A DNA stretch of 64,000 nt from Pseudomonadales bacterium (lineage in GTDB: Bacteria; Pseudomonadota; Gammaproteobacteria; Pseudomonadales; Azotimanducaceae): positions 1 through 64,000 of the forward strand of contig JAESSY010000036.1 of assembly GCA_016763855.1 (NCBI GenBank), written 5' to 3'. The position numbers and the translations under genes were made by a program. Under the pieces are notes generated by a model. The model worked only from the letters and a program-made list of their open reading frames with translations, was not told the origin of the DNA and made no database searches. Every line of letters starts with the position of its first letter. The stretch's first letter is position 1. This document shows positions 47,731 to 57,536 of the stretch, piece by piece.

Positions 47731-48471
47731 TTACTCTTTGTACCTTGCAAGGCATTTTCTTAGTACCGCTAGCATGGCTGAATCATTTTGACTGCCCGCT
47801 AGTTCAACTTTATCAAAACCCTTATCAAAAGCCATTGTTTGTAATCGTTTTGATGGGACTATTAATCGATAGCGACCCACGGTCTCACCCACTAACTGTC
47901 GTAATCGGGATAAGGCCTCTCCACTGTATATCAGCGTAATAAATTTGCCAGGATGCCTACCATTAAAATTTCCATCATAAACACGCCCCTTTCTTTGGTA
48001 CACCTCCAGATAATCGACCTTGACGCCTCGGGCAACCAATCCTTCCCTAAGCGTTTCACGACCCCCAAGCCCTCGAACAATGAGCACTTTTTGAATCTGG
48101 GCATCCCGTAGTTCAGACAACTCCAGCAAGCCTTCTGAGGAGGCAAGTTTAGGTGAATATACCTTAATATCCTCAGTTTCCATCAAGCGTCGAGTTGCCG
48201 GCCCTACTGCAAACCACAATAGTGAATGAGGCCATTGGGGCCAGTAAGATTGTAGGTGCGGTAATCCATAGCGAACTGCATTCTGACTGATGAAGATTAG
48301 CGCATCATACAAATTAAGATCAATGACGCGCTGCGCTGCTGTACCTTCTATACTAATAGGGCAATAGGTTAGCAAAGGCTTACTAACTACATTAACATCG
48401 GGTAAATTTAGCTGAGACTGAAAGTCAGCATTCTGTTCAAAGAGTCGAGTCAGGATGACCTGATAGGTCAT
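47731..48471 (-). CDS. hemD: Uroporphyrinogen-III synthase HemD
   Basis: A 246-residue enzyme that closes hydroxymethylbilane with inversion of ring D. The family diverges strongly; here LIFISQNAVRYGLPHL, FAVGPATRRLMETEDI, VLIVRGLGGRETLREGL and YLEVYQRKG match the usual pattern of two Rossmann-like domains. It lies between hemC and hemX, two bases after hemC. Confidence 0.95.
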   Translation of the reverse strand: MTYQVILTRLFEQNADFQSQLNLPDVNVVSKPLLTYCPISIEGTAAQRVIDLNLYDALIFISQNAVRYGLPHLQSYWPQWPHSLLWFAVGPATRRLMETEDIKVYSPKLASSEGLLELSELRDAQIQKVLIVRGLGGRETLREGLVARGVKVDYLEVYQRKGRVYDGNFNGRHPGKFITLIYSGEALSRLRQLVGETVGRYRLIVPSKRLQTMAFDKGFDKVELAGSQNDSAMLAVLRKCLARYKE

Positions 48472-48473
48472 GA

Positions 48474-49394
48474 CTAAACTTGTTCTCCTATCATTTTTGC
48501 AGCTCCCTTAGCTAAAAGCACTTCAACAACGCCTTTGGCAAGAGAGATGCCCTCTTGTCGCGAACCTTGCTTAATTATTCGAATGTGCTCACGTCCTTCT
48601 CGATCACTCACATAAGTGCTCAATTCTATTTCATCTCCGATCAAGCGCGCAAATGCTGCAATGGGTAAACTGCAATCCGCACCTAGCCCCGATGAGATTG
48701 TTCTCTCGCAAATGACTCGGTCGTAAGTATCTTGATGATTTACCGCAGCAAGAAGTGAATTCACTTCTTCATCATCAATTCGAGATTCAATTCCGACTGC
48801 CCCTTGCCCAGCGGAGGGTATGCACAGTGATGGATCAATTTTTTCCGATACCCGATGGCTGAGTTCAAGTCGGATTAAGCCCGCTGTTGCCAGGATAATG
48901 GCATCGTATTCGCCAGCATCAAGTTTTGATAATCGTGTTCCCACATTACCCCGTAACTCTTCATAAACGAGATCTGGCCTGACAAGCTGCAATTGCAATC
49001 GTCGCCGTAAGCTAGAAGAACCAATTTTTGCCCCAGCAGGCAATGACATAAGAGAGGTGTAATGTGCACTGACAAATGCGTCCCGTGGATCTTCTCGCTC
49101 GCAAATGGCACTAAGCTGTAATCCATCGGGTATAACGGAGGGCACATCTTTCATAGAGTGAACGGCAATATCAGCTCTGCCCTCGAAGAGCGCAATTTCC
49201 AATTCCTTTATGAAGACACCTTTGCCGCCCATCTGACTAAGCGGAGATTGCTTATCCCGGTCTCCAGCGGTCGTCATACCCACAATCTCGACTTCCAAAC
49301 CTGTATGCGCTCGTTCTAGCGCTGCTTTAACATAGTTCGCCTGCCACATGGCTAAAACACTTTCTCTCGTGGCTAGTCTTATGCATTTAGTCAT
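48474..49394 (-). CDS. hemC: Porphobilinogen deaminase (hydroxymethylbilane synthase) HemC
   Basis: About 306 residues. It builds hydroxymethylbilane from four porphobilinogens on a dipyrromethane cofactor. LATRESVLAMWQANYV opens the protein; SSLRRRLQLQLVRPDL and LRGNVGTRLSKLD contact the cofactor; the cofactor Cys is in GADCSLPIAAF. I start at ATG 49394; a TTG at 49406 is also in frame. First gene of hemC-D-X-Y, separated from algR by a strong terminator. Confidence 0.96.
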   Translation of the reverse strand: MTKCIRLATRESVLAMWQANYVKAALERAHTGLEVEIVGMTTAGDRDKQSPLSQMGGKGVFIKELEIALFEGRADIAVHSMKDVPSVIPDGLQLSAICEREDPRDAFVSAHYTSLMSLPAGAKIGSSSLRRRLQLQLVRPDLVYEELRGNVGTRLSKLDAGEYDAIILATAGLIRLELSHRVSEKIDPSLCIPSAGQGAVGIESRIDDEEVNSLLAAVNHQDTYDRVICERTISSGLGADCSLPIAAFARLIGDEIELSTYVSDREGREHIRIIKQGSRQEGISLAKGVVEVLLAKGAAKMIGEQV

Positions 49395-49425
49395 CTCATT
49401 TACCAAGCATTAACATCGGACATTA

Positions 49426-49451
49426 AAAAGGCGGCATTATAGCCGCCTTTT
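49426..49451 (-). terminator. Intrinsic terminator after algR
   Basis: AAAAGGCGGC and GCCGCCTTTT are perfect 10-base complements around a six-base loop. On the minus strand a T run follows, so it ends the algZ-algR transcript about 50 bases after the algR stop. The A and T flanks make it functional in either direction. The loop reads TATAAT on the minus strand, upstream of hemC. Confidence 0.88.
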
Positions 49452-49498
49452 CACTTTCGGTGTGACCCATCTTAGTTAGCCATGGGTATTTTCAATTC

Positions 49499-50236
49499 CT
49501 ATAGGGTTTGTACAAGTCGTCGTAATCCAGAAACATGACGTCGACTGACATCAAGCCTGTCATCTACACCTCGCATTCTGACTCGGTAATGTCCAGCGGA
49601 ATCTCGCTCCAACCCTTCAATCTGCGCCATCACCACAAGTGCATTTCGATGGATTCTGACAAGTTTGTCCCCGAACTCATCCTCTAAATCCCTTAAAGTA
49701 TCATCGATTAACACTTCACCGCTCTCATGGCGAACAGTTACATATTTGTGATCAGCCTGAAAAAACCTTACTTCTGCGAGGGGGATAAGTTCAATCCCCC
49801 GACGGGTTTTAGCGCTAATATGTGTTCTCGTTCTTGGGCTCTCTACTTCATCTCCGCCAATGCTTCTTACCTGTACCTTATTGACACGGCCTATTTTAGA
49901 AAGTGTGTCAACCAAGGCATCGCGACGAACTGGCTTCAGCAAATATCCTGCAGCATTTACATCAAAAGCTTCAATGGCATGCTCTCCAAATGCTGTACAA
50001 AAAACAACGGCTGGTGGGCTCGGTAGCTCTGATAATTGATTACCCGCTTCTAAACCATCGATGCCCGGCATACGAATATCAAGCAAAACAATATCGGGTT
50101 CGAATTCAATCGTTTTACGGATAGCCTCATCACCAGACTTAGCTTCAGCAACAACTTCATAAGCATCAAGGGTACTCACCATGCGAACAAGTCGTTCGCG
50201 GGCTAATTTTTCATCATCGACTACCAGCACCTTCAT
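49499..50236 (-). CDS. algR: LytTR response regulator AlgR
   Basis: A 245-residue regulator. The receiver domain has D7-D8, phospho-acceptor D53 (VLLDIRMPG) and KPV. The LytTR DNA-binding domain (RGIELIPLAEVRFFQADHKYVTV; FGDKLVRIHRNALV) follows. Pseudomonas AlgR controls alginate, type IV pili and virulence genes; the position beside hemC and argH is the same. It is paired with algZ, separated by about 175 bases, and ended by a clear terminator. Confidence 0.93.
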   Translation of the reverse strand: MKVLVVDDEKLARERLVRMVSTLDAYEVVAEAKSGDEAIRKTIEFEPDIVLLDIRMPGIDGLEAGNQLSELPSPPAVVFCTAFGEHAIEAFDVNAAGYLLKPVRRDALVDTLSKIGRVNKVQVRSIGGDEVESPRTRTHISAKTRRGIELIPLAEVRFFQADHKYVTVRHESGEVLIDDTLRDLEDEFGDKLVRIHRNALVVMAQIEGLERDSAGHYRVRMRGVDDRLDVSRRHVSGLRRLVQTL

Positions 50237-50411
50237 GGTTCTTACCTCGCTATTGATATTAGATCTGTTCCTGCTTGTGACTGTAATTTACTCGTTTCTC
50301 GCTTTAAAACTGCGACAGAGCGCACAAAAATGAAACAAAAGTTGTCTGAATTAGCAGTTTGTACGCCAGAAAGCGTGTTTTAGTTCTCGTTTGACCGGGG
50401 GGATCCGACAC

Positions 50412-51467
50412 CTAAAACTCTTCTCTTAAAGGATAGCTGATAGTTATTTTAAAGATAGTTTCTGAAGATTCGGCTATAAGGGATGCGCTAGATCCATAAA
50501 TGGCATCAAGTCGACGACGAATATTGTCTAAAGCCATTTGATTGCCATGTACATGAGCATTGTGACGAGAAAGTTGTTTAGGAGAAACTGGATTGGTAAT
50601 TTCTACAATCAACTTATTGGCTTTCTCATAAGCATGAAAGAGTACGGTTCCACCTTCAGGTAAGGGTTGTATCCCGTGGTAGATGGCGTTTTCTAAAAGG
50701 GGCTGCAAAGTCAGCATCGGAATGCGGATACGATTAGCGTCGACATCTATCTGCCAATCAATACTCAATCTATCATCCAATCTGAGCCCTTCAATGTGCG
50801 CATATTTGCGACAGAGATCCAGCTCCTCCGTAAGGCTAACGGGATCATTGCTAGAATCATTCAACGAAGCACGAAAGAGTACGGATAAATCTTCGACGAC
50901 TTCTTCAGCAGTTTCAGGATCGACACTGATTAAGCTCGCGATAATATTCATTGAATTAAACAGAAAATGAGGACGAATTCTCGACTGCAGAGCTTGAATT
51001 CGAGAATTCAACTCTGCCTTTTCTTGCTGCCGCAATTGATGCTGCAGAAAGAAATAGCGAAACGCGATTCCGGTCATCACCGCCGCAATAACAAGATTCC
51101 GCGCTATTGTGCCGAAGAAATCGATATTGATGCTCTGCTCTTCTAGCGTAAACCATTGGCCAATGAGGCTAATTAGCAACGTGAGAGAAAGGATAATAGT
51201 GTAGGCAAGCAAAGTTGCAACGGGTATAGACATCCTCATCAACATGGGACGGAAATTACACAGAACACCCGCTGAGGCAAGAACGATCCACTGGACAAAC
51301 AAGGAGCTTAAGCCAAGGTCCACCCAAGAAAAATTCACTAGATTAGAATTGGCCAGAACGAGCACGATAACCAATAGTTCAGCTACCAGTACGAGGAACA
51401 AAATACTCTGGACCTGACAGAGATTGGGCAAAAAGAAATCCGCTTCCATTTTGTCATCCTGAGTCAT
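50412..51467 (-). CDS. algZ: Sensor histidine kinase AlgZ (FimS, LytS-like)
   Basis: About 351 residues. Four to five membrane helices occupy residues 15-140. The HisKA_7TM/His_kinase domain has RIRPHFLFNSMNIIASLI with the phospho-accepting His, and the N-box LQPLLENAIYHGI. I start at ATG 51467 because GAGGAG sits five bases before it; the frame runs to GTG 51482. It is the presumed partner of AlgR, though in Pseudomonas the kinase activity is atypical. Divergent from argH. Confidence 0.92.
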   Translation of the reverse strand: MTQDDKMEADFFLPNLCQVQSILFLVLVAELLVIVLVLANSNLVNFSWVDLGLSSLFVQWIVLASAGVLCNFRPMLMRMSIPVATLLAYTIILSLTLLISLIGQWFTLEEQSINIDFFGTIARNLVIAAVMTGIAFRYFFLQHQLRQQEKAELNSRIQALQSRIRPHFLFNSMNIIASLISVDPETAEEVVEDLSVLFRASLNDSSNDPVSLTEELDLCRKYAHIEGLRLDDRLSIDWQIDVDANRIRIPMLTLQPLLENAIYHGIQPLPEGGTVLFHAYEKANKLIVEITNPVSPKQLSRHNAHVHGNQMALDNIRRRLDAIYGSSASLIAESSETIFKITISYPLREEF

Positions 51468-51632
51468 AGCTCTCCTCGTCACTAATACTGATATACTTGA
51501 TAACTGACATTATCCTAGAAACCGCTGTTGGGCGCAAAAAGATGTGCACACTCTATGATGCGAAATTTCGTGATCCAACTTCGGTTTCTAAAATTATAGA
51601 CTTGTATTAATTTAAAGTGGAATAGACATCAA

Positions 51633-53045
51633 ATGGCACCCAAAGACGATAAATCAACCAAGAAACTATGGGATGGTCGATTTACTGAAGCGACAAATGA
51701 ATTTGTCGAGAAGTTTACTGCATCGGTAGATTTTGACTATGTACTCGCCGCCTATGATATTCAGGGATCCATTGCTCATGCCACTATGCTCGAATCCGTA
51801 GGTGTTATCAGTAACAACGAACTCTCTTTGATGGTAGCCGGTCTTCAAGAAATCAAGGCAGAAATATTATCAGGGGACTTCAATTGGCAAATCAGTCTTG
51901 AAGACGTGCATATGAATATTGAAAAAACGTTGACCGACAAAATCGGTGATGTGGGCAAAACACTGCATACAGGGCGCTCTAGAAACGATCAAGTTGCCAC
52001 TGACATACGTTTATACCTTCGCGATAAAATTGATTCAATTTCTATTCTACTTAGCCGCCTTCAATCAGGTATCACTGATTTGGCCGAACGAGAGCTCGAT
52101 ACAATTTTACCCGGGATGACACACCTGCAAGTCGCACAACCCATCACTTTTGGTCATCATGTAATGGCATGGCACGCCATGCTGGATAGAGATTATGAAC
52201 GCTTAATGGATTGCAGAAGAAGGGTGAACATCATGCCCCTTGGTGCCGCAGCACTTGCAGGTACAACTTTCCCAATCAATCGACAACTCACTGCTGATCT
52301 ACTGGGCTTCGATGGCATAGCTGAAAATTCGTTGGATGCTGTCAGTGATCGAGACTTCGCAATTGAATTTGCCTCTTTTGCCAGCATATTGATGATGCAT
52401 TTATCAAGATGGTCAGAGGAGATGATTCTATGGTCTTCTTCGCAGTTTGAATTTATCGAACTGCCTGATAGATTTTGTACAGGCTCCTCGATCATGCCCC
52501 AGAAGAAGAACCCAGATGTGCCAGAATTAGTCAGAGGTAAATCTGCCAGAGTTTTTGGCAGCCTAACGACCCTATTGACCCTAATGAAAGGACAGCCTCT
52601 GGCTTACAACAAGGACAACCAAGAAGATAAAGAACCGTTATTTGATACCGTAAAAACCGTAGAAGACTGTCTGACTGCGTTTGGAGATATGATTCCTGCC
52701 ATCATCACAAAGCCTGATAATATGAGGGCGGCGACAAAAAAGGGTTATGCAACTGCAACAGATTTGGCGGATTATCTAGTCAAAAAGGGTCTCCCTTTTC
52801 GAGATGCTCATGATGTAGTCGGCAAATTGGTTGCAGAGGGAATCAAACTAGAACTGGATCTCTCAGAGCTAGATTTAGCTATAATGTTGAAAGCTAGCCC
52901 ACTTATTGAAGAAAATGTTTTTGACGTTTTAACCTTAGAAGGCTCTGTTAATGCCCGCGATCACCTCGGAGGCACAAGCCCCAATCAAGTGAAGCAAGCA
53001 ATTTCACGAGCACGGAAAAGGCTTGCGGCAAGACAAACGACCTAG
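51633..53045 (+). CDS. argH: Argininosuccinate lyase ArgH
   Basis: A 470-residue enzyme splitting argininosuccinate into arginine and fumarate, the last step of arginine synthesis. [20 protein letters not shown] is the N-terminal signature, [13 protein letters not shown] binds substrate, and [20 protein letters not shown] is the lyase signature loop with the catalytic Ser. Length is normal. It converges on cyaY with only a base between their ends. Confidence 0.97.
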   Translation: MAPKDDKSTKKLWDGRFTEATNEFVEKFTASVDFDYVLAAYDIQGSIAHATMLESVGVISNNELSLMVAGLQEIKAEILSGDFNWQISLEDVHMNIEKTLTDKIGDVGKTLHTGRSRNDQVATDIRLYLRDKIDSISILLSRLQSGITDLAERELDTILPGMTHLQVAQPITFGHHVMAWHAMLDRDYERLMDCRRRVNIMPLGAAALAGTTFPINRQLTADLLGFDGIAENSLDAVSDRDFAIEFASFASILMMHLSRWSEEMILWSSSQFEFIELPDRFCTGSSIMPQKKNPDVPELVRGKSARVFGSLTTLLTLMKGQPLAYNKDNQEDKEPLFDTVKTVEDCLTAFGDMIPAIITKPDNMRAATKKGYATATDLADYLVKKGLPFRDAHDVVGKLVAEGIKLELDLSELDLAIMLKASPLIEENVFDVLTLEGSVNARDHLGGTSPNQVKQAISRARKRLAARQTT

Positions 53046-53046
53046 G

Positions 53047-53376
53047 TCATGCTGATGATAGCAAAGTCACCGAACGACCAAGTTGTTCGGTAAACACACG
53101 ACTCAATAGCGCCCCTAGTGTTTCATCTGTGGTTTCGCAAAACCATCCATTCTGCCTTAAACTAAGATGGAACCCCCCTGACACAGCAGCGATCCATATT
53201 TCATGCTGTGCAATTTGTTTGCTTAAGACGATTGTGGAATTTGCGGGGAATGTCACGGTCAATAAACCACCACTGGTATCAATATCAATGTCTTCATCGA
53301 ATTCATCCAACTCGTCCTCAAGCTGCATGAAAATTTCTTCCACCACATCAATAAATTTTGCGTCTTCCACTATCAA
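53047..53376 (-). CDS. cyaY: Iron-sulfur cluster assembly protein CyaY (frataxin)
   Basis: A 109-residue frataxin. The first helix is strongly acidic (EEIFMQLEDELDEFDEDIDI), the iron-binding surface of the family, followed by the beta sheet GGLLTVTFPANSTIVLSKQIAQHEIWIAA and GGFHLSL. Starts at TTG 53376, or GTG 53370 two codons on. It regulates cysteine desulfurase in cluster assembly. Divergent from the M48 gene, as it often is from lptM-lysA. Confidence 0.93.
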   Translation of the reverse strand: MIVEDAKFIDVVEEIFMQLEDELDEFDEDIDIDTSGGLLTVTFPANSTIVLSKQIAQHEIWIAAVSGGFHLSLRQNGWFCETTDETLGALLSRVFTEQLGRSVTLLSSA

Positions 53377-53520
53377 TTCTCTAAAACAAAAGGTCTATGA
53401 ATCTAAACTGAGTCCCGAATTTAAACTTTGACCTTGAATAATGTCATAATTCAGATACTAGCCATAGTATATCGCTTTTACATTCTCAATTTCACATCGA
53501 CTCAAAGGCCGCTGACAAAC

Positions 53521-55065
53521 ATGAAAACCACTCTGGCACTTATCTCCCTCCTCATCATTTTGTCTGCCTGCGCAGTCAACCCCGTAACAGGCAAAAATGA
53601 ACTGTCTTGGATATCTGAAGCAGAACAGATTCGAATAGGAGAGCTGCAATATGGACCATCCCAACAGTCACAAGGAGGCGTTTATCTCGCCGACCCCGAA
53701 ATCACCCAGTACGTCAATGAAGTTGGCCAAGCCATTGCAAAATTTGCCCCGGTGGATTTGCCCTGGGAATTTATTGTCCTCAATAACGACACGCCTAATG
53801 CTTGGGCTTTACCCGGAGGTAAAATTGCTATAAACCGCGGCCTCTTATTGGCACTAAATAATGAAGCTGAATTGGCTGCGGTCCTGAGCCACGAAGTAGT
53901 TCACGCGGCGGCAAAGCATAGCGCTCAGTCCATGCAGCGCAACACGATTACTCAGGGTTTGTTAGCCGCAACCGCTATCGCTGTAGCTCACACTGACTAT
54001 AAGGAGTACGCAAATTACGTTGTCGGGGGAGCCCAACTTGGCGTTCAACTCATTAGCACAAAATACGGCCGAAGCGCCGAATTGGAATCTGACTATTATG
54101 GTATCCAATATATGAATAAGGCAGGCTACAATCCCGAGGCCGCAGTATCATTGCAAGAAACCTTCGTCCGCCTGTCTTCAAATAAAAAGAGCAATTGGCT
54201 AAGCGGACTTTTTGCAAGTCATCCACCTTCAGTGGAGCGGGTCAATACAAACAAAGCCACTATTGCTGCTTTAGAAAGCACCAAAGCAACAGAATTATTT
54301 GCACAGCGCTATCGCTCAAAGATGACTCACTTGCTGAATACTAAGCCAGCTTATGAGTATGCTAATAAGGCTAGAACCCTTGCCTCTGATGGTGAGTACG
54401 AATCAGCCCTGAAAGCGCTTAACAAGGCAATTCAACTCGAACCCCAAGAATCCTCATTTCATGGCGAGCGAGGCAGTATTTATTTTCAAACAAAACAATA
54501 TGGCAAAGCGGATCAGGCATTTAGTTCTGCCTTGGCACTCAATGACAACTGTTTTGAATATTACCTAGGAAGAGGCTTAGCGCGAAATCAACAAGGTAAA
54601 CATCAAGCGGCACGACAAGACCTAGAACGAAGTATTGCCCTATTACCGACGGCGAGCGCTAACAAAAATCTCGGTGAAATGGCCCTAGCTGGGGGAGATC
54701 GCTCTAGCGCCAAACGCTTTTTTCAATTGGCGATGGGAGCGCAAGGCCCACTCGGAGACTATGCAAAGCTTGCTTATTTAAAACTGGATATACAGGATCA
54801 TCCGACACATTATATTTCAGTCGAACTCAGACCAAGCCCTAAAGGTCAAATTCTAATTGTTGTGACTAACCGAGCTAGCCTCGACATCATGAGTCTTAAA
54901 CTTGAAGTGAACGCCTTGGTAGGACAACAAAAAGTCAGCCGAACTTTGGGTATTCAAAAACTCTACGCCAAAACAGCAAAACAATATGCGAGCGCCTGGT
55001 ATATTAGCGAATCTACTGAGGCTCAAATACAGGGAATCAATATTTCAGCAGTCAAACTCAATTGA
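53521..55065 (+). CDS. Lipoprotein M48 metalloprotease with TPR repeats
   Basis: A 514-residue protein. The lipobox is LILSACAVNP with Cys about residue 16, predicting a lipid-anchored periplasmic protein. The zinc site is HEVVHAAAKH (H-E-x-x-H), the third ligand E in LESDYYG. TPR-like repeats follow (YESALKALNKAIQLEPQES; YGKADQAFSSALALN; HQAARQDLERSIALLP). BepA/LoiP-type relatives help outer-membrane assembly; the same role is inferred. I start at ATG 53521; the frame is open to 53428. Confidence 0.88.
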   Translation: MKTTLALISLLIILSACAVNPVTGKNELSWISEAEQIRIGELQYGPSQQSQGGVYLADPEITQYVNEVGQAIAKFAPVDLPWEFIVLNNDTPNAWALPGGKIAINRGLLLALNNEAELAAVLSHEVVHAAAKHSAQSMQRNTITQGLLAATAIAVAHTDYKEYANYVVGGAQLGVQLISTKYGRSAELESDYYGIQYMNKAGYNPEAAVSLQETFVRLSSNKKSNWLSGLFASHPPSVERVNTNKATIAALESTKATELFAQRYRSKMTHLLNTKPAYEYANKARTLASDGEYESALKALNKAIQLEPQESSFHGERGSIYFQTKQYGKADQAFSSALALNDNCFEYYLGRGLARNQQGKHQAARQDLERSIALLPTASANKNLGEMALAGGDRSSAKRFFQLAMGAQGPLGDYAKLAYLKLDIQDHPTHYISVELRPSPKGQILIVVTNRASLDIMSLKLEVNALVGQQKVSRTLGIQKLYAKTAKQYASAWYISESTEAQIQGINISAVKLN

Positions 55066-55153
55066 ACCGCTGGTTGATCTCCACAAAGAAATAGATGCGC
55101 ATTACTTTCTCGCGTATTATCTTGCTTAACTATTCATCACTGGTTTAAGCCCC

Positions 55154-55321
55154 ATGCGCGCCTCACTATTTATCCTCCTAGCGGCACTGCTTACTGCCTG
55201 CGGCCAAAAAGGCCCTCTCTTCTTACCTGAATCTTTGGAGACAGAAAACAAGGGGGTCGTAAAGGATAGCCGAGAGTCACTTCAAGAAAAGAATACAGAA
55301 ACCATCGAGGCGTCTAAGTGA
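55154..55321 (+). CDS. lptM: Small LPS-translocon lipoprotein LptM (LppL/YifL-like)
   Basis: A 55-residue lipoprotein, too short for a length filter. The signal ends in the lipobox L-L-T-A-C, followed by GQKGPLFLPE, the conserved mature start of the YifL/LptM family, which helps the LptD outer-membrane translocon mature. The rest is charged and low complexity. Its TGA overlaps the GTG start of lysA (55318-55321), the usual arrangement. Confidence 0.88.
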   Translation: MRASLFILLAALLTACGQKGPLFLPESLETENKGVVKDSRESLQEKNTETIEASK

Positions 55322-56592
55322 GTCATTTTGAGCGCCAAGATGGCATCCTGCATATTGAACAAATTTCATTAGAAAAAATTGGGCAAGACTTCGGCACACC
55401 GGCCTATGTGTATTCAAAAGCAGCTATTGAAGAAGCCTATCTTCAATATACAGAGGCTTTTACTGGACAAAAACATTTGGTTTGTTATGCAGTAAAAGCG
55501 AATTCGAATTTGGGTGTTCTCAGCATTCTCGCCAATCTCGGAGCGGGTTTCGATATCGTTTCAGGTGGTGAACTCGAACGCGTTGTACGAGCCGGCGGAG
55601 ATCCGAGCAAAGTCGTTTTTTCTGGCGTAGCCAAGCTCGAATGGGAAATAGGAAAGGCCCTCGAATTAGGCATTGCCTGCTTCAACATTGAGTCAGAAAC
55701 AGAGTTGGATCAAATCAACCGTATCGCAAGTGATATGAACGTCCAAGCGCCTATTTCAATCAGGGTCAATCCCGATGTAGATGCCAAAACGCATCCTTAT
55801 ATCTCCACAGGACTTAAAGAAAATAAATTTGGCGTTTCCCGAGACCTTGCCATGAGTATGTACATCCGGGCGGAAGCGCTTTCCAATATCGACATCAAGG
55901 GTATCGATTGTCATATCGGCTCCCAGATAACAGATCTCCAACCTTTTATTGAAGCGATGCATCGCATCATAGACATGGTAGATGAACTGGAGAAAGTGAA
56001 TATCAAACTTGAACACATTGATCTCGGAGGTGGCATTGGCGTCCAATACAAAGACGAATCCACAATCGATGTTGAGGAATATGCAGGGGCCATTCAGCAG
56101 TCACTCGGACATCGAAAGCACACACTTATTTTTGAGCCAGGTCGATTTATTGTTGCCAATGCTGGGGTTTTGTTAAGCCAGGTCTTGCACCTAAAAAATA
56201 ACGAAGGAAACAATTTTGTGATTCTCGATGCGGGCATGAATGATTTGATCAGACCGGCCCTTTATCAAAGCTGGCAAGCGGTGTCGGTAGTGAAAACCGC
56301 TGCGGCCGAATCAGCACGCTATAACTTAGTTGGGCCTATCTGCGAAAGCGGTGATTTTCTAGCCCGCGATAGAGAGCTTACGGTTGCAGCGGGAGACTAT
56401 ATTGCCATTCATTCATCCGGCGCTTATGGGTTTAGTATGAGCTCAAATTACAATAGTCGAAATCGAGCCGTTGAACTCATCGTTTCAGGTGATACTGTAC
56501 ACCAAGTGCGTAAACGAGAAACTATAGATGATCAACTTAATTTGGAATCGCTTTTCCCTAGCGCTTTTTCCTATTCAACGCACGATAAATAG
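55318..56592 (+). CDS. lysA: Diaminopimelate decarboxylase LysA
   Basis: A 424-residue PLP enzyme producing lysine from meso-diaminopimelate. The PLP lysine is in VCYAVKANSNLGVL, GSQI follows in DCHIGSQI, and CESGDFL contributes the active-site Cys. EPGRFIVANAG binds the PLP phosphate. It begins at GTG 55318, coupled to lptM, and is followed by dapF, the preceding step. Confidence 0.97.
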   Translation: MSHFERQDGILHIEQISLEKIGQDFGTPAYVYSKAAIEEAYLQYTEAFTGQKHLVCYAVKANSNLGVLSILANLGAGFDIVSGGELERVVRAGGDPSKVVFSGVAKLEWEIGKALELGIACFNIESETELDQINRIASDMNVQAPISIRVNPDVDAKTHPYISTGLKENKFGVSRDLAMSMYIRAEALSNIDIKGIDCHIGSQITDLQPFIEAMHRIIDMVDELEKVNIKLEHIDLGGGIGVQYKDESTIDVEEYAGAIQQSLGHRKHTLIFEPGRFIVANAGVLLSQVLHLKNNEGNNFVILDAGMNDLIRPALYQSWQAVSVVKTAAAESARYNLVGPICESGDFLARDRELTVAAGDYIAIHSSGAYGFSMSSNYNSRNRAVELIVSGDTVHQVRKRETIDDQLNLESLFPSAFSYSTHDK

Positions 56593-56612
56593 ACCGACAG
56601 AGAAATAACACC

Positions 56613-57461
56613 ATGTTACTTCGATTTACTAAAATGCACGGTCTTGGAAACGATTTCGTCCTATTGGATCTAATTAGCCAGGATATTGTCGTGCGAGATG
56701 AACAGATTCGCGCCCTGGCCGACAGACGTTTGGGAATTGGATTTGATCAGCTACTCATCGTTGAACCCCCAGGTAATCCTGAAATCGATTTTCGATATCG
56801 CATCTTTAACAGCGATGGTATGGAAGCCGAACAATGCGGTAACGGTGCCCGCTGTTTTTTACGCTTCGTTCGTGATCGAGGCCTAACAACTAAAACAAAA
56901 ATAAAACTCGAAACCAATACCGGCATCATTGAATGTAAACTTGAGTCAGACGGTAGCATCAGTGTCAATATGGGTGCCCCAAAGTTCGAACCCAAAGCCA
57001 TTCCCTTTCATGCAGACAAAGCCCAGATATGTCATCAAATTGATGTTCCAATGGGCATCACAGGCGATATAGAAAAAGTTGAACTCACCACTGTCAACAT
57101 AGGCAATCCCCATGCCGTCATATTTGTCGCAGATGTAGAAAAAGCACCTGTATTTAAATTAGGATCTGCAATAGAAAAACATAAGTGCTTCCCCGAGGGC
57201 GTAAATGTTGGCTTTGTTGAAGTGACCAATGCTGGCAACATTAAATTACGCGTCTTCGAGCGTGGCGTTGGTGAAACCAAAGCCTGTGGTACAGGGGCCT
57301 GCGCTGCAGTTGCAGCGGGGCGACTCCGAGGCTTGCTGGACGACGACGTCACTGTACAGCTCCGAGGAGGAGAGCTGAAAGTGGCATGGAAAGGGGAGGA
57401 AGCACCCGTTATGATGAACGGACCCGCTTGCCGTGTATATGAAGGTCGCTTACATATTTAA
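56613..57461 (+). CDS. dapF: Diaminopimelate epimerase DapF
   Basis: A 282-residue epimerase converting LL- to meso-diaminopimelate, for lysine and peptidoglycan. The two catalytic cysteines are in EQCGNGARC and ETKACGTGACA. KMHGLGNDFVLLD is the N-terminal signature. Twenty bases after lysA in the same operon. Confidence 0.97.
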   Translation: MLLRFTKMHGLGNDFVLLDLISQDIVVRDEQIRALADRRLGIGFDQLLIVEPPGNPEIDFRYRIFNSDGMEAEQCGNGARCFLRFVRDRGLTTKTKIKLETNTGIIECKLESDGSISVNMGAPKFEPKAIPFHADKAQICHQIDVPMGITGDIEKVELTTVNIGNPHAVIFVADVEKAPVFKLGSAIEKHKCFPEGVNVGFVEVTNAGNIKLRVFERGVGETKACGTGACAAVAAGRLRGLLDDDVTVQLRGGELKVAWKGEEAPVMMNGPACRVYEGRLHI

Positions 57462-57536
57462 AGGCACTAGATAAGCGTTAGAAACCAATGCAAGTCACCG
57501 ACTCTATTTCGATATAAGTAAACTGAGCTAATAAAA

